This document shows positions 36,208-43,894 of a DNA stretch of 64,000 nucleotides, in pieces; the stretch's first letter is position 1; every line of letters begins with the position of its first letter. The position numbers and the translations under genes were made by a program. The stretch spans positions 186,001-250,000 of the forward strand of contig NZ_JAFBGL010000001.1 in NCBI RefSeq assembly GCF_016811075.1, in the 5' to 3' direction. Origin of the DNA: Oceaniferula flava. Lineage in GTDB: Bacteria > Verrucomicrobiota > Verrucomicrobiia > Verrucomicrobiales > Akkermansiaceae. The notes under the pieces are model-generated. The model saw nothing but the letters and a program-made list of their open reading frames with translations. It did no database searches and was not told the origin of the DNA.

Positions 36208-37098
36208 TCAGGAGTTTCTTCGGCGGGTGCGGGTTTTGAAGAGGCGGTGGAGGGCTGGGAGGTAGTCGGCGTCGGTGCTGAGATTGAGGTGATCGATGCC
36301 TTGTTGTTTAAATAGGCGGGTGATGCCTTCGCGGTTTCGGCGGGTTAATTTGCTGAAGCCCATGCGGAGGTTGCTATTGTTGGTGTTGACCGTGGTTTGC
36401 CATCCGGTTTCCGGATCGGTGAGGTTGACGGTGCCGATGCGTGGCAGTTCCTCATCCAGGGGATCTGTGACACGGAGCGCGATGGTATCGTGTTTGCACG
36501 CCAGAGCACCGAGGGGCTTTTTGAGGTCGTGGGCAAAGAAATCGGAGACCATGAAGATCAGCGATTTGCGTTTCACGGTGTGCAGTAAGAAATTGCAAGC
36601 TCCGGGGATGGAGGTTCGCTTGTCCTCCGGGTCGGCGCTGAGGATCTCCCTGACCATGCGCAGGATGTGGCGGGTTCCCTTGGCCGGGGGCAGGAACATG
36701 ATCGGCTCGTTGGCGAACAGCAGCAGGCCGGTTTTATCGCCATTGTAGTTGGCGCTGAAGGCTAGCAGAGCGGCCAGTTCGGCGGCCAGTTCACGTTTGC
36801 TGAGGTGGGAGCTGCCGAACAGGCTGGAACCGGAAACATCGATGGCGAGGATCACCGCCAGTTCACGCTCCTCGCGGAAGGTTCGGATGTATGGGGTGTC
36901 CTTGCGGGCGGTGACATTCCAATCGATAAAGCGAGTCTCGTCCCCGTGCTGATACTCCCGGTAGTCCTCGAAATCGAGCCCGCTGCCCTTGAACGATGAA
37001 TGATACTCGCCGCTGAAGGTTTCGCGCGCCAAGCGGCGGGCCTTGATCTCCAGCCGGTGCACGCGGCGCATGATTTCATCGATGGAGTCAGGTGTCAT
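36208..37098 (-). CDS. DUF58 domain protein (VWA-like), Bat-operon associated
   Basis: 296 residues of the DUF58 family, whose members carry a VWA-like fold and accompany MoxR AAA ATPases. Signature segments are GLDFEDYREYQHGDETRFIDWNVTARKDTPYIRTF (the family's R-x-Y and IDW motif) and LAIDVSGSSLFGS, a degenerate MIDAS DxSxS. Usually the upstream gene is moxR. Here the upstream neighbour is mrp instead, only 81 bases away, so the MoxR partner must be elsewhere or absent. It is followed by the DUF4381-like gene and batA, making it the first gene of the Bat group in the window. Confidence 0.92.
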   Translation of the reverse strand: MTPDSIDEIMRRVHRLEIKARRLARETFSGEYHSSFKGSGLDFEDYREYQHGDETRFIDWNVTARKDTPYIRTFREERELAVILAIDVSGSSLFGSSHLSKRELAAELAALLAFSANYNGDKTGLLLFANEPIMFLPPAKGTRHILRMVREILSADPEDKRTSIPGACNFLLHTVKRKSLIFMVSDFFAHDLKKPLGALACKHDTIALRVTDPLDEELPRIGTVNLTDPETGWQTTVNTNNSNLRMGFSKLTRRNREGITRLFKQQGIDHLNLSTDADYLPALHRLFKTRTRRRNS

Positions 37099-37179
37099 TG
37101 TTGGGTATCAGGAGTCGTCAGTCGGGCGGCGGATGTTACAGGTATAACGTCGCCACCGGGGGAATCTTTGAGTTGGAAT

Positions 37180-38223
37180 TTAAACGGGGTGGGCGGAGGC
37201 GAGCGATTTGGCGATGCGGGTAAACGCAGCGCTCGAAGCGTTGGCTTCCGCGGGGAGCAGCGCCACGGGGGCTCCGTCGTCGCCCTGGCGGCGGGTAGGG
37301 ATATCGATCGGGATTTGGCCAAGCAGTGGGATCTTGAGTTTCTCAGCCTCACGTTGTCCTCCGCCCTCACCGAAGATGGGGTAGCGGGTGCCGAGGTCGC
37401 ACTCGAACCAGGCCATGTTCTCCACCAGACCTAACAATGGCACATTGACCTTGGCGAACATGGAAACGGCCTTGCGGGCATCGATCAGGGCCACTTCTTG
37501 GGGAGTGGTGACGATGACGGCGCCGGTGAGGCTGATGGTTTGCACGATGGTCAGCTGGATATCGCCGGTGCCGGGCGGGAGATCGAGGATGAGGTAATCG
37601 AGGTCTTCCCAGAGGACGTTTTTCAAAAACTGCTGGGTGTACTGGGTGGCGAGCGGGCCGCGCACGATGACCGGTGAGTTTTCCTCTAACAAAAACCCCA
37701 TGGACATCAACTTGACGCCGTGGGCTTCGATGGGGATGATCTCATTGTCCTCGGTCGCGAGTGGGCGTTCGCGGCTGCCGAACATGTGGGCAACGGATGG
37801 GCCGTAGAGATCGCAATCGCAGAGGCCGACCTTGTATCCCTCCTTGGCCAGGGCCACAGCGAGGTTGGCGGAGACGGTGGATTTCCCCACGCCGCCTTTA
37901 CCGGAGGCCACGGCGATGACGTGTTTGACGCCCGGGATGGTGTTTTTTCCCATCTGGGCCGAGCCACCGGCTTGGGCCGGGGGATCTTGCACATCGATCT
38001 CAATCTTGGCGTGTTTCAGGCCGGGCATGGGATCGAGCACCTCGTGGCAAGATTTGAAAATCTGCTTGGGCACCTTGGCATCGTTGGTCTGAACGCTGAT
38101 CTGGACGGTGGCGACGTCGCCGTCGATTTGGACGTCCTTGACTAGTCCGAATGAAATAATATCGCGTGAAAATCCTGGGTAGGGCACCTTCTTCAGTGCC
38201 TCAATGATCGATTCCTTCGTCAT
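37180..38223 (-). CDS. Mrp/ApbC-type P-loop iron-sulfur carrier ATPase
   Basis: 347 residues. The N-terminal MIP18/DUF59 domain (about 1-85) is followed by a ParA/MinD-like ATPase with deviant Walker A GKGGVGKST (about residues 108-116). Later landmarks are LCDCDLYGPS and LILDLPPGTGDIQL. Mrp/ApbC proteins transfer Fe-S clusters. The usual C-x-x-C pair (in the context CPxCG, before the FGEGG motif) is degenerate here: the segment reads FECDLGTRYPIFGEGGG with only the first cysteine. Otherwise full length and well conserved. The ATPase is 81 bases upstream of the DUF58 gene and 15 bases downstream of the zinc-ribbon gene. Confidence 0.92.
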   Translation of the reverse strand: MTKESIIEALKKVPYPGFSRDIISFGLVKDVQIDGDVATVQISVQTNDAKVPKQIFKSCHEVLDPMPGLKHAKIEIDVQDPPAQAGGSAQMGKNTIPGVKHVIAVASGKGGVGKSTVSANLAVALAKEGYKVGLCDCDLYGPSVAHMFGSRERPLATEDNEIIPIEAHGVKLMSMGFLLEENSPVIVRGPLATQYTQQFLKNVLWEDLDYLILDLPPGTGDIQLTIVQTISLTGAVIVTTPQEVALIDARKAVSMFAKVNVPLLGLVENMAWFECDLGTRYPIFGEGGGQREAEKLKIPLLGQIPIDIPTRRQGDDGAPVALLPAEANASSAAFTRIAKSLASAHPV

Positions 38224-38238
38224 AAAAAATGGTGAGTG

Positions 38239-38937
38239 TTAGAGATACAAGATGCGGCCGCAGTTTTCGCACTGCGTGATTTCTTTCTCGCTTTGGACAC
38301 TGATGATGGTGGCAGGCACGAGCTTCATGTGGCAGCCGCTGCACTGCCCCTTATCGGCAGAGACAATGGCATCGCCGCCCTTGGATTTCATCAAGCGTTC
38401 GTAGAGTGAGAGGTTGTCCTCATCGACCTTGGCAGCGAGCTTGCTGCGCTCGGCCTTGACTTCGCTGAGCTGCTGGCTGCGTTGTTCGAGCTGCTTGCCG
38501 AGGTTGGCAATTTCTTCGTCGACCATCTCTTGGGTGAGAGCCAGGGCTTCTTCTGCTTTTTTCACCACGGCGCGGAGCTCGTCGGCTTTTTCCATGAGCT
38601 CCAGCTCGGTGGTTTCGTAGTCGTCGACTTGTTGGTTGTAACGTTCGATTTCTTTGCCGAGGGCGGTGAACTCTTCGTTTTTCTTCGTCTCATACTGCTG
38701 GGTTTTCAGCTTGGTCAGCGTGTCCTTGCGGGTGCCGATATCGAGCTCGACGTTTTTGATCGCGACCTCATTTTCCTGCACGGCGCTCTTCGCTGTGGCC
38801 ACGGCGGCGAGGTCGTTGGCGAGGCGTTCCTTGGCGCGTTCTTGATCGACGGGGATACGTTTTAGGTCAGCTTCTAACTTCAGGATCCGCTGATCGCGGT
38901 CTTGAAGGACGAGAAGGGACTCAATTTCTGCAAGCAT
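38239..38937 (-). CDS. Coiled-coil protein with C-terminal zinc ribbon (C4-type, CT398/DUF164-like)
   Basis: 232 residues. Residues about 5-180 form long coiled-coil helices rich in lysine, glutamate and alanine. The C-terminus has a four-cysteine zinc ribbon, CSGCHMKL and CENCGRILYL. This is the layout of the YheP/CT398 family, for which the chlamydial member is known as a hook-like coiled coil that interacts with sigma-54 and type III secretion parts. Function in this organism is unknown. It is the first gene of a group continuing into mrp. Confidence 0.9.
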   Translation of the reverse strand: MLAEIESLLVLQDRDQRILKLEADLKRIPVDQERAKERLANDLAAVATAKSAVQENEVAIKNVELDIGTRKDTLTKLKTQQYETKKNEEFTALGKEIERYNQQVDDYETTELELMEKADELRAVVKKAEEALALTQEMVDEEIANLGKQLEQRSQQLSEVKAERSKLAAKVDEDNLSLYERLMKSKGGDAIVSADKGQCSGCHMKLVPATIISVQSEKEITQCENCGRILYL

Positions 38938-39102
38938 GATGTGCTTCTACCCCCTGAATGGCTCTGGAGCAAGCGCTGGTGCAGCCAGAAAGATATTTTT
39001 CTTCATGGCCAAAATTCCAGTGAAGGGATAGCCTTTCGGCATAATTGAAGATCTAACGGTAGCTGCCGCTGTCGACTCGAATCAAAAGACCCACCAAAAA
39101 AT

Positions 39103-40659
39103 ATGAGGATCAAATGCCCCGATTGTAGCCAGAAGTTTGATGTGACTGAGGATTTCCTTGGAAAGACCGTGGAGTGCGGCTCCTGTGATGCACAATTCAA
39201 AGTGGCCGACGAACATGTTGTCGCCGAAAAAGCGCGATTTTACCCCGGTGAAAAGCAGGACAAGAGCCTGGACCAGTTTGGCAAAACGGCGGCTGAGGTG
39301 AATGGTCCGGTAGCTTTCCAGCAAGCGCACTATCAGCAAGGCGTGGCTGCTGACGTGGTGGGCCCTCCCAGACCTCGGAGAACGATGGCTGCAGTGGCGG
39401 GGGCTGTGATTCTGGTGCTGACGATTGTGGTTTTTCTTTTGGCCGGGGGCAAGGAGGGGAGCCTTCGCGATATGGAAACAGGCAAGCGCTTTGTCTTTGT
39501 GGCTTTTGTTGCTGTGCTGGGTGGAGGGTTGTTGTTCTACGGCACCTCACACATTCGCAAGCTCGGTTTGTTAGCCTGTGTGATTCTTTGTGGCGCGGTC
39601 TTGGCGATGCCGGTTATTTTCCCAGGAAACCCGACATTGGCCACTGTGGTTCCGCTGGAACAGGCGGATGCGGCGGACGAGGTAAGGGACAGCAAGGCGG
39701 AGCAGGCACAGGAGCGTGAGGACTACTTGTTTGAAATCGGTTACGATCCAGTGAGGACAGCTGTCGCCTCAGGTGCTCCGAACTCGGTGGTTGCTATCTA
39801 TTTGCGCAACGCGTCCAAAGCTGACCGCGGAAAGATTGCTGCCTACTTGTATGAAGCTACCGAAAAGGTGAGCCGCGAGACCTCTTACGATCGAGGCGTT
39901 ACGGGCCTGAATGGTCTTATCCTGTTAGTTGAACAAAAGAAAACCTTGGACGAAATCGCCGCGCTCTGTGCCAAGTTTGGCCGCATCGAAAAAATCTCCC
40001 ATGACCTTCGGGTGATTGATATGACGGTGGAAAGCGCGAAAATTGGTCGTCTGGACGAGGACAAGGTGCTGAACCCAGAGAGTCTCGATTTCCAAAGCCA
40101 GAACCTCAAGGCTCTTTCCAACATCGATCCGGATGTCAGAATGAAAGCGGTCAAACGTCTGGCGGTTTCCGAGCCGAAAGCATTACGGCCTGACATCACT
40201 CGGCAAATGCTCAGCATGCTCCCTACGAGTAGCAATGAGATGAAAGTGGAGCTTATTCGTGCGCTGAAAGTCTGGGCCCAGCCGGGTGATGGCAGTGAGG
40301 TGGTGGTCATGGATGCCGTGAAGGAATTGCACAAGGTGGACATGGTGGATAAAAGCGCCGTCGATTTCCTGATCGAACGCGAGGCCGAGGGCACCGATGT
40401 GATCCTGATGGATCTATGGAAAAAGGACCCCGTTGTCTGGTCGGAGACTCTTGTGGGGCTTGGCGAGGGTGCTCAAGTTTTGTTACTGCCTGTGCTGGAT
40501 CAGCTCAACGAGGGCCAGGTGGTGGCCGCCTCGGATATTCTGGGGAAGGTAGGCACGGTGGCGAGTATCCCACTGATAGAAGAAGTTATGGCAAAGCGTG
40601 ATGATGCGGGTAAAAAATCTCTGCAAGCAGCCATTGACGAAATCAAAAAGCGCTCCTAG
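39103..40659 (+). CDS. Membrane protein with N-terminal zinc ribbon and HEAT-like repeats
   Basis: 518 residues. The N-terminus is a zinc ribbon with Cys5, Cys8, Cys25 and Cys28 (the pattern IKCPDCSQKFDV then VECGSCDAQFKV, similar to the MJ0042/zf-ribbon families). Three membrane helices follow in about 95-195 (VAGAVILVLTIVVFLLAG, FVFVAFVAVLGGGLLFYG, LLACVILCGAVLAMPVI). The remainder (about 220-518) is helical with HEAT-like repeats (LSNIDPDVRMKAVKRLAV, LGKVGTVASIPLIEEVM). No catalytic motif is seen. The N-terminal ribbon resembles that of the kinase at 19992. Function unknown. Confidence 0.83.
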   Translation: MRIKCPDCSQKFDVTEDFLGKTVECGSCDAQFKVADEHVVAEKARFYPGEKQDKSLDQFGKTAAEVNGPVAFQQAHYQQGVAADVVGPPRPRRTMAAVAGAVILVLTIVVFLLAGGKEGSLRDMETGKRFVFVAFVAVLGGGLLFYGTSHIRKLGLLACVILCGAVLAMPVIFPGNPTLATVVPLEQADAADEVRDSKAEQAQEREDYLFEIGYDPVRTAVASGAPNSVVAIYLRNASKADRGKIAAYLYEATEKVSRETSYDRGVTGLNGLILLVEQKKTLDEIAALCAKFGRIEKISHDLRVIDMTVESAKIGRLDEDKVLNPESLDFQSQNLKALSNIDPDVRMKAVKRLAVSEPKALRPDITRQMLSMLPTSSNEMKVELIRALKVWAQPGDGSEVVVMDAVKELHKVDMVDKSAVDFLIEREAEGTDVILMDLWKKDPVVWSETLVGLGEGAQVLLLPVLDQLNEGQVVAASDILGKVGTVASIPLIEEVMAKRDDAGKKSLQAAIDEIKKRS

Positions 40660-40747
40660 TCTGCACGCCGTTCCGCACCAGTGGTCGGGACGATCCCATC
40701 ATGTGGCACCTACCAGCTGCGCGATGGTGATGCAAATATCCAAGTAT

Positions 40748-40833
40748 GCCGCCGTGGCGGAATTGGTAGACGCGACGGACTTAAAATCCGTTTCCTGGTA
40801 ACAGGAGTGCCGGTTCGATCCCGGCCGGCGGTA
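40748..40833 (+). tRNA. tRNA-Leu (anticodon TAA)
   Basis: Cloverleaf folds fully: acceptor GCCGCCG/CGGCGGT (first pair G-T), D-arm, anticodon stem ACGGA/TCCGT with loop CTTAAAA, so anticodon TAA. A long variable arm (CCTGG/CAGG) as in class II tRNA-Leu and a T-arm GCCGG/CCGGC with TTCGATC loop follow. Discriminator base A. No CCA is encoded. Confidence 0.97.
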
Positions 40834-40903
40834 CTTGGTGATTTCTAAATATGGCCTGAATTGAATGGGGGATGGGCTCCTCACCTGAGGGCGGTGATGG
40901 ATG

Positions 40904-40932
40904 CTCCGACGAAATGTTCGGAGCGCGCTTTT
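40904..40932 (+). terminator. Weak putative terminator after tRNA-Leu
   Basis: 6-bp stem CTCCGA/TCGGAG (40904-40909 and 40918-40923) with an 8-base loop, followed by CGCGCTTTT. The U-run is short and separated from the stem, so it is only a candidate terminator. Confidence 0.45.
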
Positions 40933-41045
40933 CCTCATCGAGTGTTCATTTTCCGCAAAGCGTGATTCGACGTGTGATACTTGGCGGTGAAGGGGTATGA
41001 ATGGACTATGAGTTCCATCTAGAGGGCTCCCATCAATCACTGACT

Positions 41046-42560
41046 ATGAAATATCCATCTCGAAAAAAACAGGCCTGGCTCTCCATGGCGCTGCTGGCCT
41101 CTCTGGCAGTGGCCGCAGTGGCTGAGCCCGCAAAACCAAACATTGTCTTCATCCTCGCCGATGACCTCGGCTACGGCGAGCTGGGCTGTTATGGTCAGGA
41201 AAAAATCATGACCCCAAATGTCGACCAGCTGGCGAAGGAGGGGCTCAAGTTCAACCAGCATTACACCGGAGCCCCCGTTTGTGCTCCGGCCCGTTGTGTG
41301 CTGATGACCGGGAAGAACCTCTCCCACGCTGAGATTCGCGGCAACAGAGACAGCGGCAACGGGCGCAAGTTTCCCGGGCAGTGGCCGATCACTGCCGATG
41401 CCGTCACCATCGCGGAAGTGTTGAAAGCCGCCGGCTACCGGACCGGAGCCTTCGGTAAGTGGGGGCTGGGTCCTTCCGATACCACAGGTTCGCCGATCAA
41501 GCAGGGCTTTGACGTGTTTTACGGCTACAACTGTCAGCGCAATGCCCACAGCTATTACCCGCCCTTTCTCGACTCGAACGAAAAGGAAGTGACCATCAAT
41601 GAGCATCCCATTCCAGGGCACAAGAAGAAGCCGGAGGGAGAGGTGAAGGCCTCTGATTACACTGCTGAGAACTACGCTCCGGATCTCATTCTCGATCATG
41701 CCCTGCAATTTATCGATGACAACAAAGACCAGCCCTTCTTCCTCTATTTACCCTTTGTGGAACCTCACGTGTCCATCCAGTCGCCGCAGGAATGGATCGA
41801 CCGATATCCGAAGGAGTGGGACGAGAACCGCGAATACCGTGGCCAGAATGCCTACCTGCCGCATCCGCGTCCAAGGGCTGGATACGCCGCGATGATTTCC
41901 GACCTCGATGAACACGTGGGCGCTGTGCTGCAACGCCTGAAACAGCACGGGCTGGAAGAAAACACCATCGTGATTTTCACCTCCGACAACGGGCCGACTC
42001 ATGGTGGACGGGACGAACGCTTCAACATCGGTGGGGCCGATTGTGAGTTCTTCAATTCCCGCGGTGGGCTAAGAGGCTTCAAGGGGAGTTGTTATGAAGG
42101 AGGGATTCGCATTCCTTGTGTGGTCAAATGGCCGGCCAAGGTGAAGGCTGGGAGCGTCACGGAGATGCCATCCTACTTTCCTGACTGGTTCACGACCTTG
42201 GCTGGCATTGGTGGCGCTGAGCTGCCGTCGACCAAGTTGGACGGGATTGATCTGATGCCGGTTCTAGCTGGCCGGGAATTGCCTAAGCGGCCGGAGCCGA
42301 TGGTGTGGGACTTCCACAACTACGGTGGGATCGTGGCCGTGCGTGAGGGGCCCTGGAAGGCAGTTCGCCGCAATTTACTCAATAAGAAAAAATCTGTGTG
42401 GGAACTCTACAATCTGGAGGTGGATCCAAAGGAAACAAACGACAGGGCGGCAGCTCATCCGGAGTTGGTCAAAAAGCTGGAGCGTTTCTGGTTGAAAAAC
42501 CGTGTGGTGGAGCCGGACTTTCCGATTCCAGCTGTGGACGGCAAGACCTCGCTCGATTGA
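41046..42560 (+). CDS. Secreted sulfatase (formylglycine type, CxPxR)
   Basis: 504 residues with a signal peptide (residues about 1-26). It belongs to the arylsulfatase A-like (S1) superfamily: N-terminal FILADDLGYGELGCYG with metal-binding Asp39 and Asp40, and the formylglycine motif CAPAR with Cys79, which a maturation enzyme converts to formylglycine. Also present are GKWGLG and the later TSDNGP segment with the third metal ligand. Substrate is probably a sulfated polysaccharide or glycan, which cannot be identified from sequence. The start at 41046 is chosen because the signal peptide begins there; the frame is open a further 15 codons upstream. A strong terminator follows. Confidence 0.93.
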   Translation: MKYPSRKKQAWLSMALLASLAVAAVAEPAKPNIVFILADDLGYGELGCYGQEKIMTPNVDQLAKEGLKFNQHYTGAPVCAPARCVLMTGKNLSHAEIRGNRDSGNGRKFPGQWPITADAVTIAEVLKAAGYRTGAFGKWGLGPSDTTGSPIKQGFDVFYGYNCQRNAHSYYPPFLDSNEKEVTINEHPIPGHKKKPEGEVKASDYTAENYAPDLILDHALQFIDDNKDQPFFLYLPFVEPHVSIQSPQEWIDRYPKEWDENREYRGQNAYLPHPRPRAGYAAMISDLDEHVGAVLQRLKQHGLEENTIVIFTSDNGPTHGGRDERFNIGGADCEFFNSRGGLRGFKGSCYEGGIRIPCVVKWPAKVKAGSVTEMPSYFPDWFTTLAGIGGAELPSTKLDGIDLMPVLAGRELPKRPEPMVWDFHNYGGIVAVREGPWKAVRRNLLNKKKSVWELYNLEVDPKETNDRAAAHPELVKKLERFWLKNRVVEPDFPIPAVDGKTSLD

Positions 42561-42588
42561 TCGGATTGGGCGCAGTCTATGTTTTTCA

Positions 42589-42619
42589 AGCGGGAGTTTT
42601 TCGGGGCTCCCGCTTTTTT
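42589..42619 (+). terminator. Intrinsic terminator after the sulfatase gene
   Basis: Perfect 8-bp stem AGCGGGAG/CTCCCGCT (42589-42596 and 42607-42614), a 10-base loop, then T run. It lies 28 bases after the sulfatase stop at 42560. Confidence 0.92.
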
Positions 42620-42743
42620 CGTGCCCCGACTAATAGCGCTAGGGCAGCTTGATCTCAATCAGCCATGCGTTTCGACTTCTGCAGCCGTTATACGCAGGCA
42701 CAAAAAAGCCCTCGATCTCGTAAGAGAAGGAGAGCTTTTTAAA

Positions 42744-42831
42744 TGGTGCGCGAGGCGGGAATCGAACCCGCACCCGATTAACTCGGACTAGATCCTTAGT
42801 CTAGCGCGTCTACCAATTCCGCCACCCGCGC
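42744..42831 (-). tRNA. tRNA-Leu (anticodon AAG)
   Basis: Complementary strand. Acceptor GCGCGGG/CTCGCGC (one G-T pair), D-arm with GGTAGACGC, anticodon stem CTAGA/TCTAG with loop CTAAGGA, so anticodon AAG. A class II variable arm and T-arm GCGGG/CCCGC with TTCGATT loop follow. Discriminator A and an encoded CCA are included. Anticodon AAG is unusual for bacterial tRNA-Leu and would need A34-to-inosine modification to read CUC. Confidence 0.93.
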
Positions 42832-42959
42832 ACAGGTGCCAAACGTAGAAACGTGGTGCGGGGACGAAGTAGGTGCTCAGCGAGTAAAAGGCAAGATAAG
42901 TTTTACTAAAAAGCAGAAAAAATTTCAGATCGTTGATAAATGGGGGATTCTAGAGGGGG

Positions 42960-43853
42960 CTAGCGACTCACATTTTTTTGCTGATAAGTGCGGTCGCGCA
43001 TTTTTCGCAGGTATAGCATGTAATCTTGCTTCGCTTTGAGGTCCGGATCGAGCTTGGGATTGATGAAAGGGTTGTTAGTGCCGTATTGCGACCATGGTCC
43101 GCGGGGAACGCGGGAGAAGTCGATAAAGCGCCAGTGCACCTTCTCGTGGGATGTGAGGCCCAAGTAATCGCGCACTGCCGGCGAGACATCGATGCCTGCA
43201 CCGTTGTTTTTGCTATTCTTCGGGGGCTTGTTGCCGAAGACATACTGCCAATCGTCAGTGGTGAAGGGACCGCAGTCTTCCCACTGGGCGTAGCAGACTT
43301 TGCCATTGTGCACGATTTGCAGCCAGCGGCCCTTGCAGCTGGTTTTTCCGGGCCGTTTATCCGGCCGGCGGTTCCACCAGGGGATGACCTCACTGGCCTC
43401 GGGGCGATGGACGGCGTGGTTGATGCAGTCGTTGTAAGGCAGCGCCACGTAGAAGGGGTTCAGGCGCGGTGTGAAAGCCTTCGGGCGGTAGCCGATTCTG
43501 GCAGATTTGTCTGGATTATCAAAGCCCCCGTAGTTGAGCTGCCACTGTGTGTCCCACGAGCTGGCATGATTCGGCGTCGGGTTGCGCGGTGTTGGCCGCT
43601 CGCCGATCCAGAACACGGTGGCGGTGATGTTTTTTTTCCACGGATAACGGATCGTGGTGAATGGATTAGTTACGGCTGCCCGGCCTGTGGGACGGGCGGT
43701 GGGGGTGCGCACTACCGGACCGGACGTCGTAGAGGGCCGGGTGCTGTAGCTGCTGCGGTTTGAAAACTTCTTGCTGGAACCTGTGGTGATATCCGCGTGG
43801 GCGGTAGCACAGACTGTCAGAGTCATCAGGGATGTCAGTGAGAGGCGGATCAT
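42960..43853 (-). CDS. Secreted protein with double-psi beta-barrel-like C-terminal region
   Basis: 297 residues, signal peptide (about 1-21, ending in AHAD), then a serine/threonine/arginine-rich linker (about 22-65). The C-terminal half contains WEDCGPFTTDDWQYVFGN and GAGIDVSPAVRDYLGL, which resemble the conserved VWDRGPF and ID-L-S-AAA-LGL segments of RlpA-like double-psi beta-barrels. Several cysteines (CINHAV, CKGRW, CYAQWEDCG) could form disulfides. RlpA-like proteins bind or cut glycan strands, but the catalytic residues cannot be confirmed here. Lies alone, leftward, between tRNA-Leu and nadB. Confidence 0.75.
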   Translation of the reverse strand: MIRLSLTSLMTLTVCATAHADITTGSSKKFSNRSSYSTRPSTTSGPVVRTPTARPTGRAAVTNPFTTIRYPWKKNITATVFWIGERPTPRNPTPNHASSWDTQWQLNYGGFDNPDKSARIGYRPKAFTPRLNPFYVALPYNDCINHAVHRPEASEVIPWWNRRPDKRPGKTSCKGRWLQIVHNGKVCYAQWEDCGPFTTDDWQYVFGNKPPKNSKNNGAGIDVSPAVRDYLGLTSHEKVHWRFIDFSRVPRGPWSQYGTNNPFINPKLDPDLKAKQDYMLYLRKMRDRTYQQKNVSR

Positions 43854-43894
43854 AAATGCGGTAAGCGGTCTGGGGGTGGTTGGGGACTGGGGTG

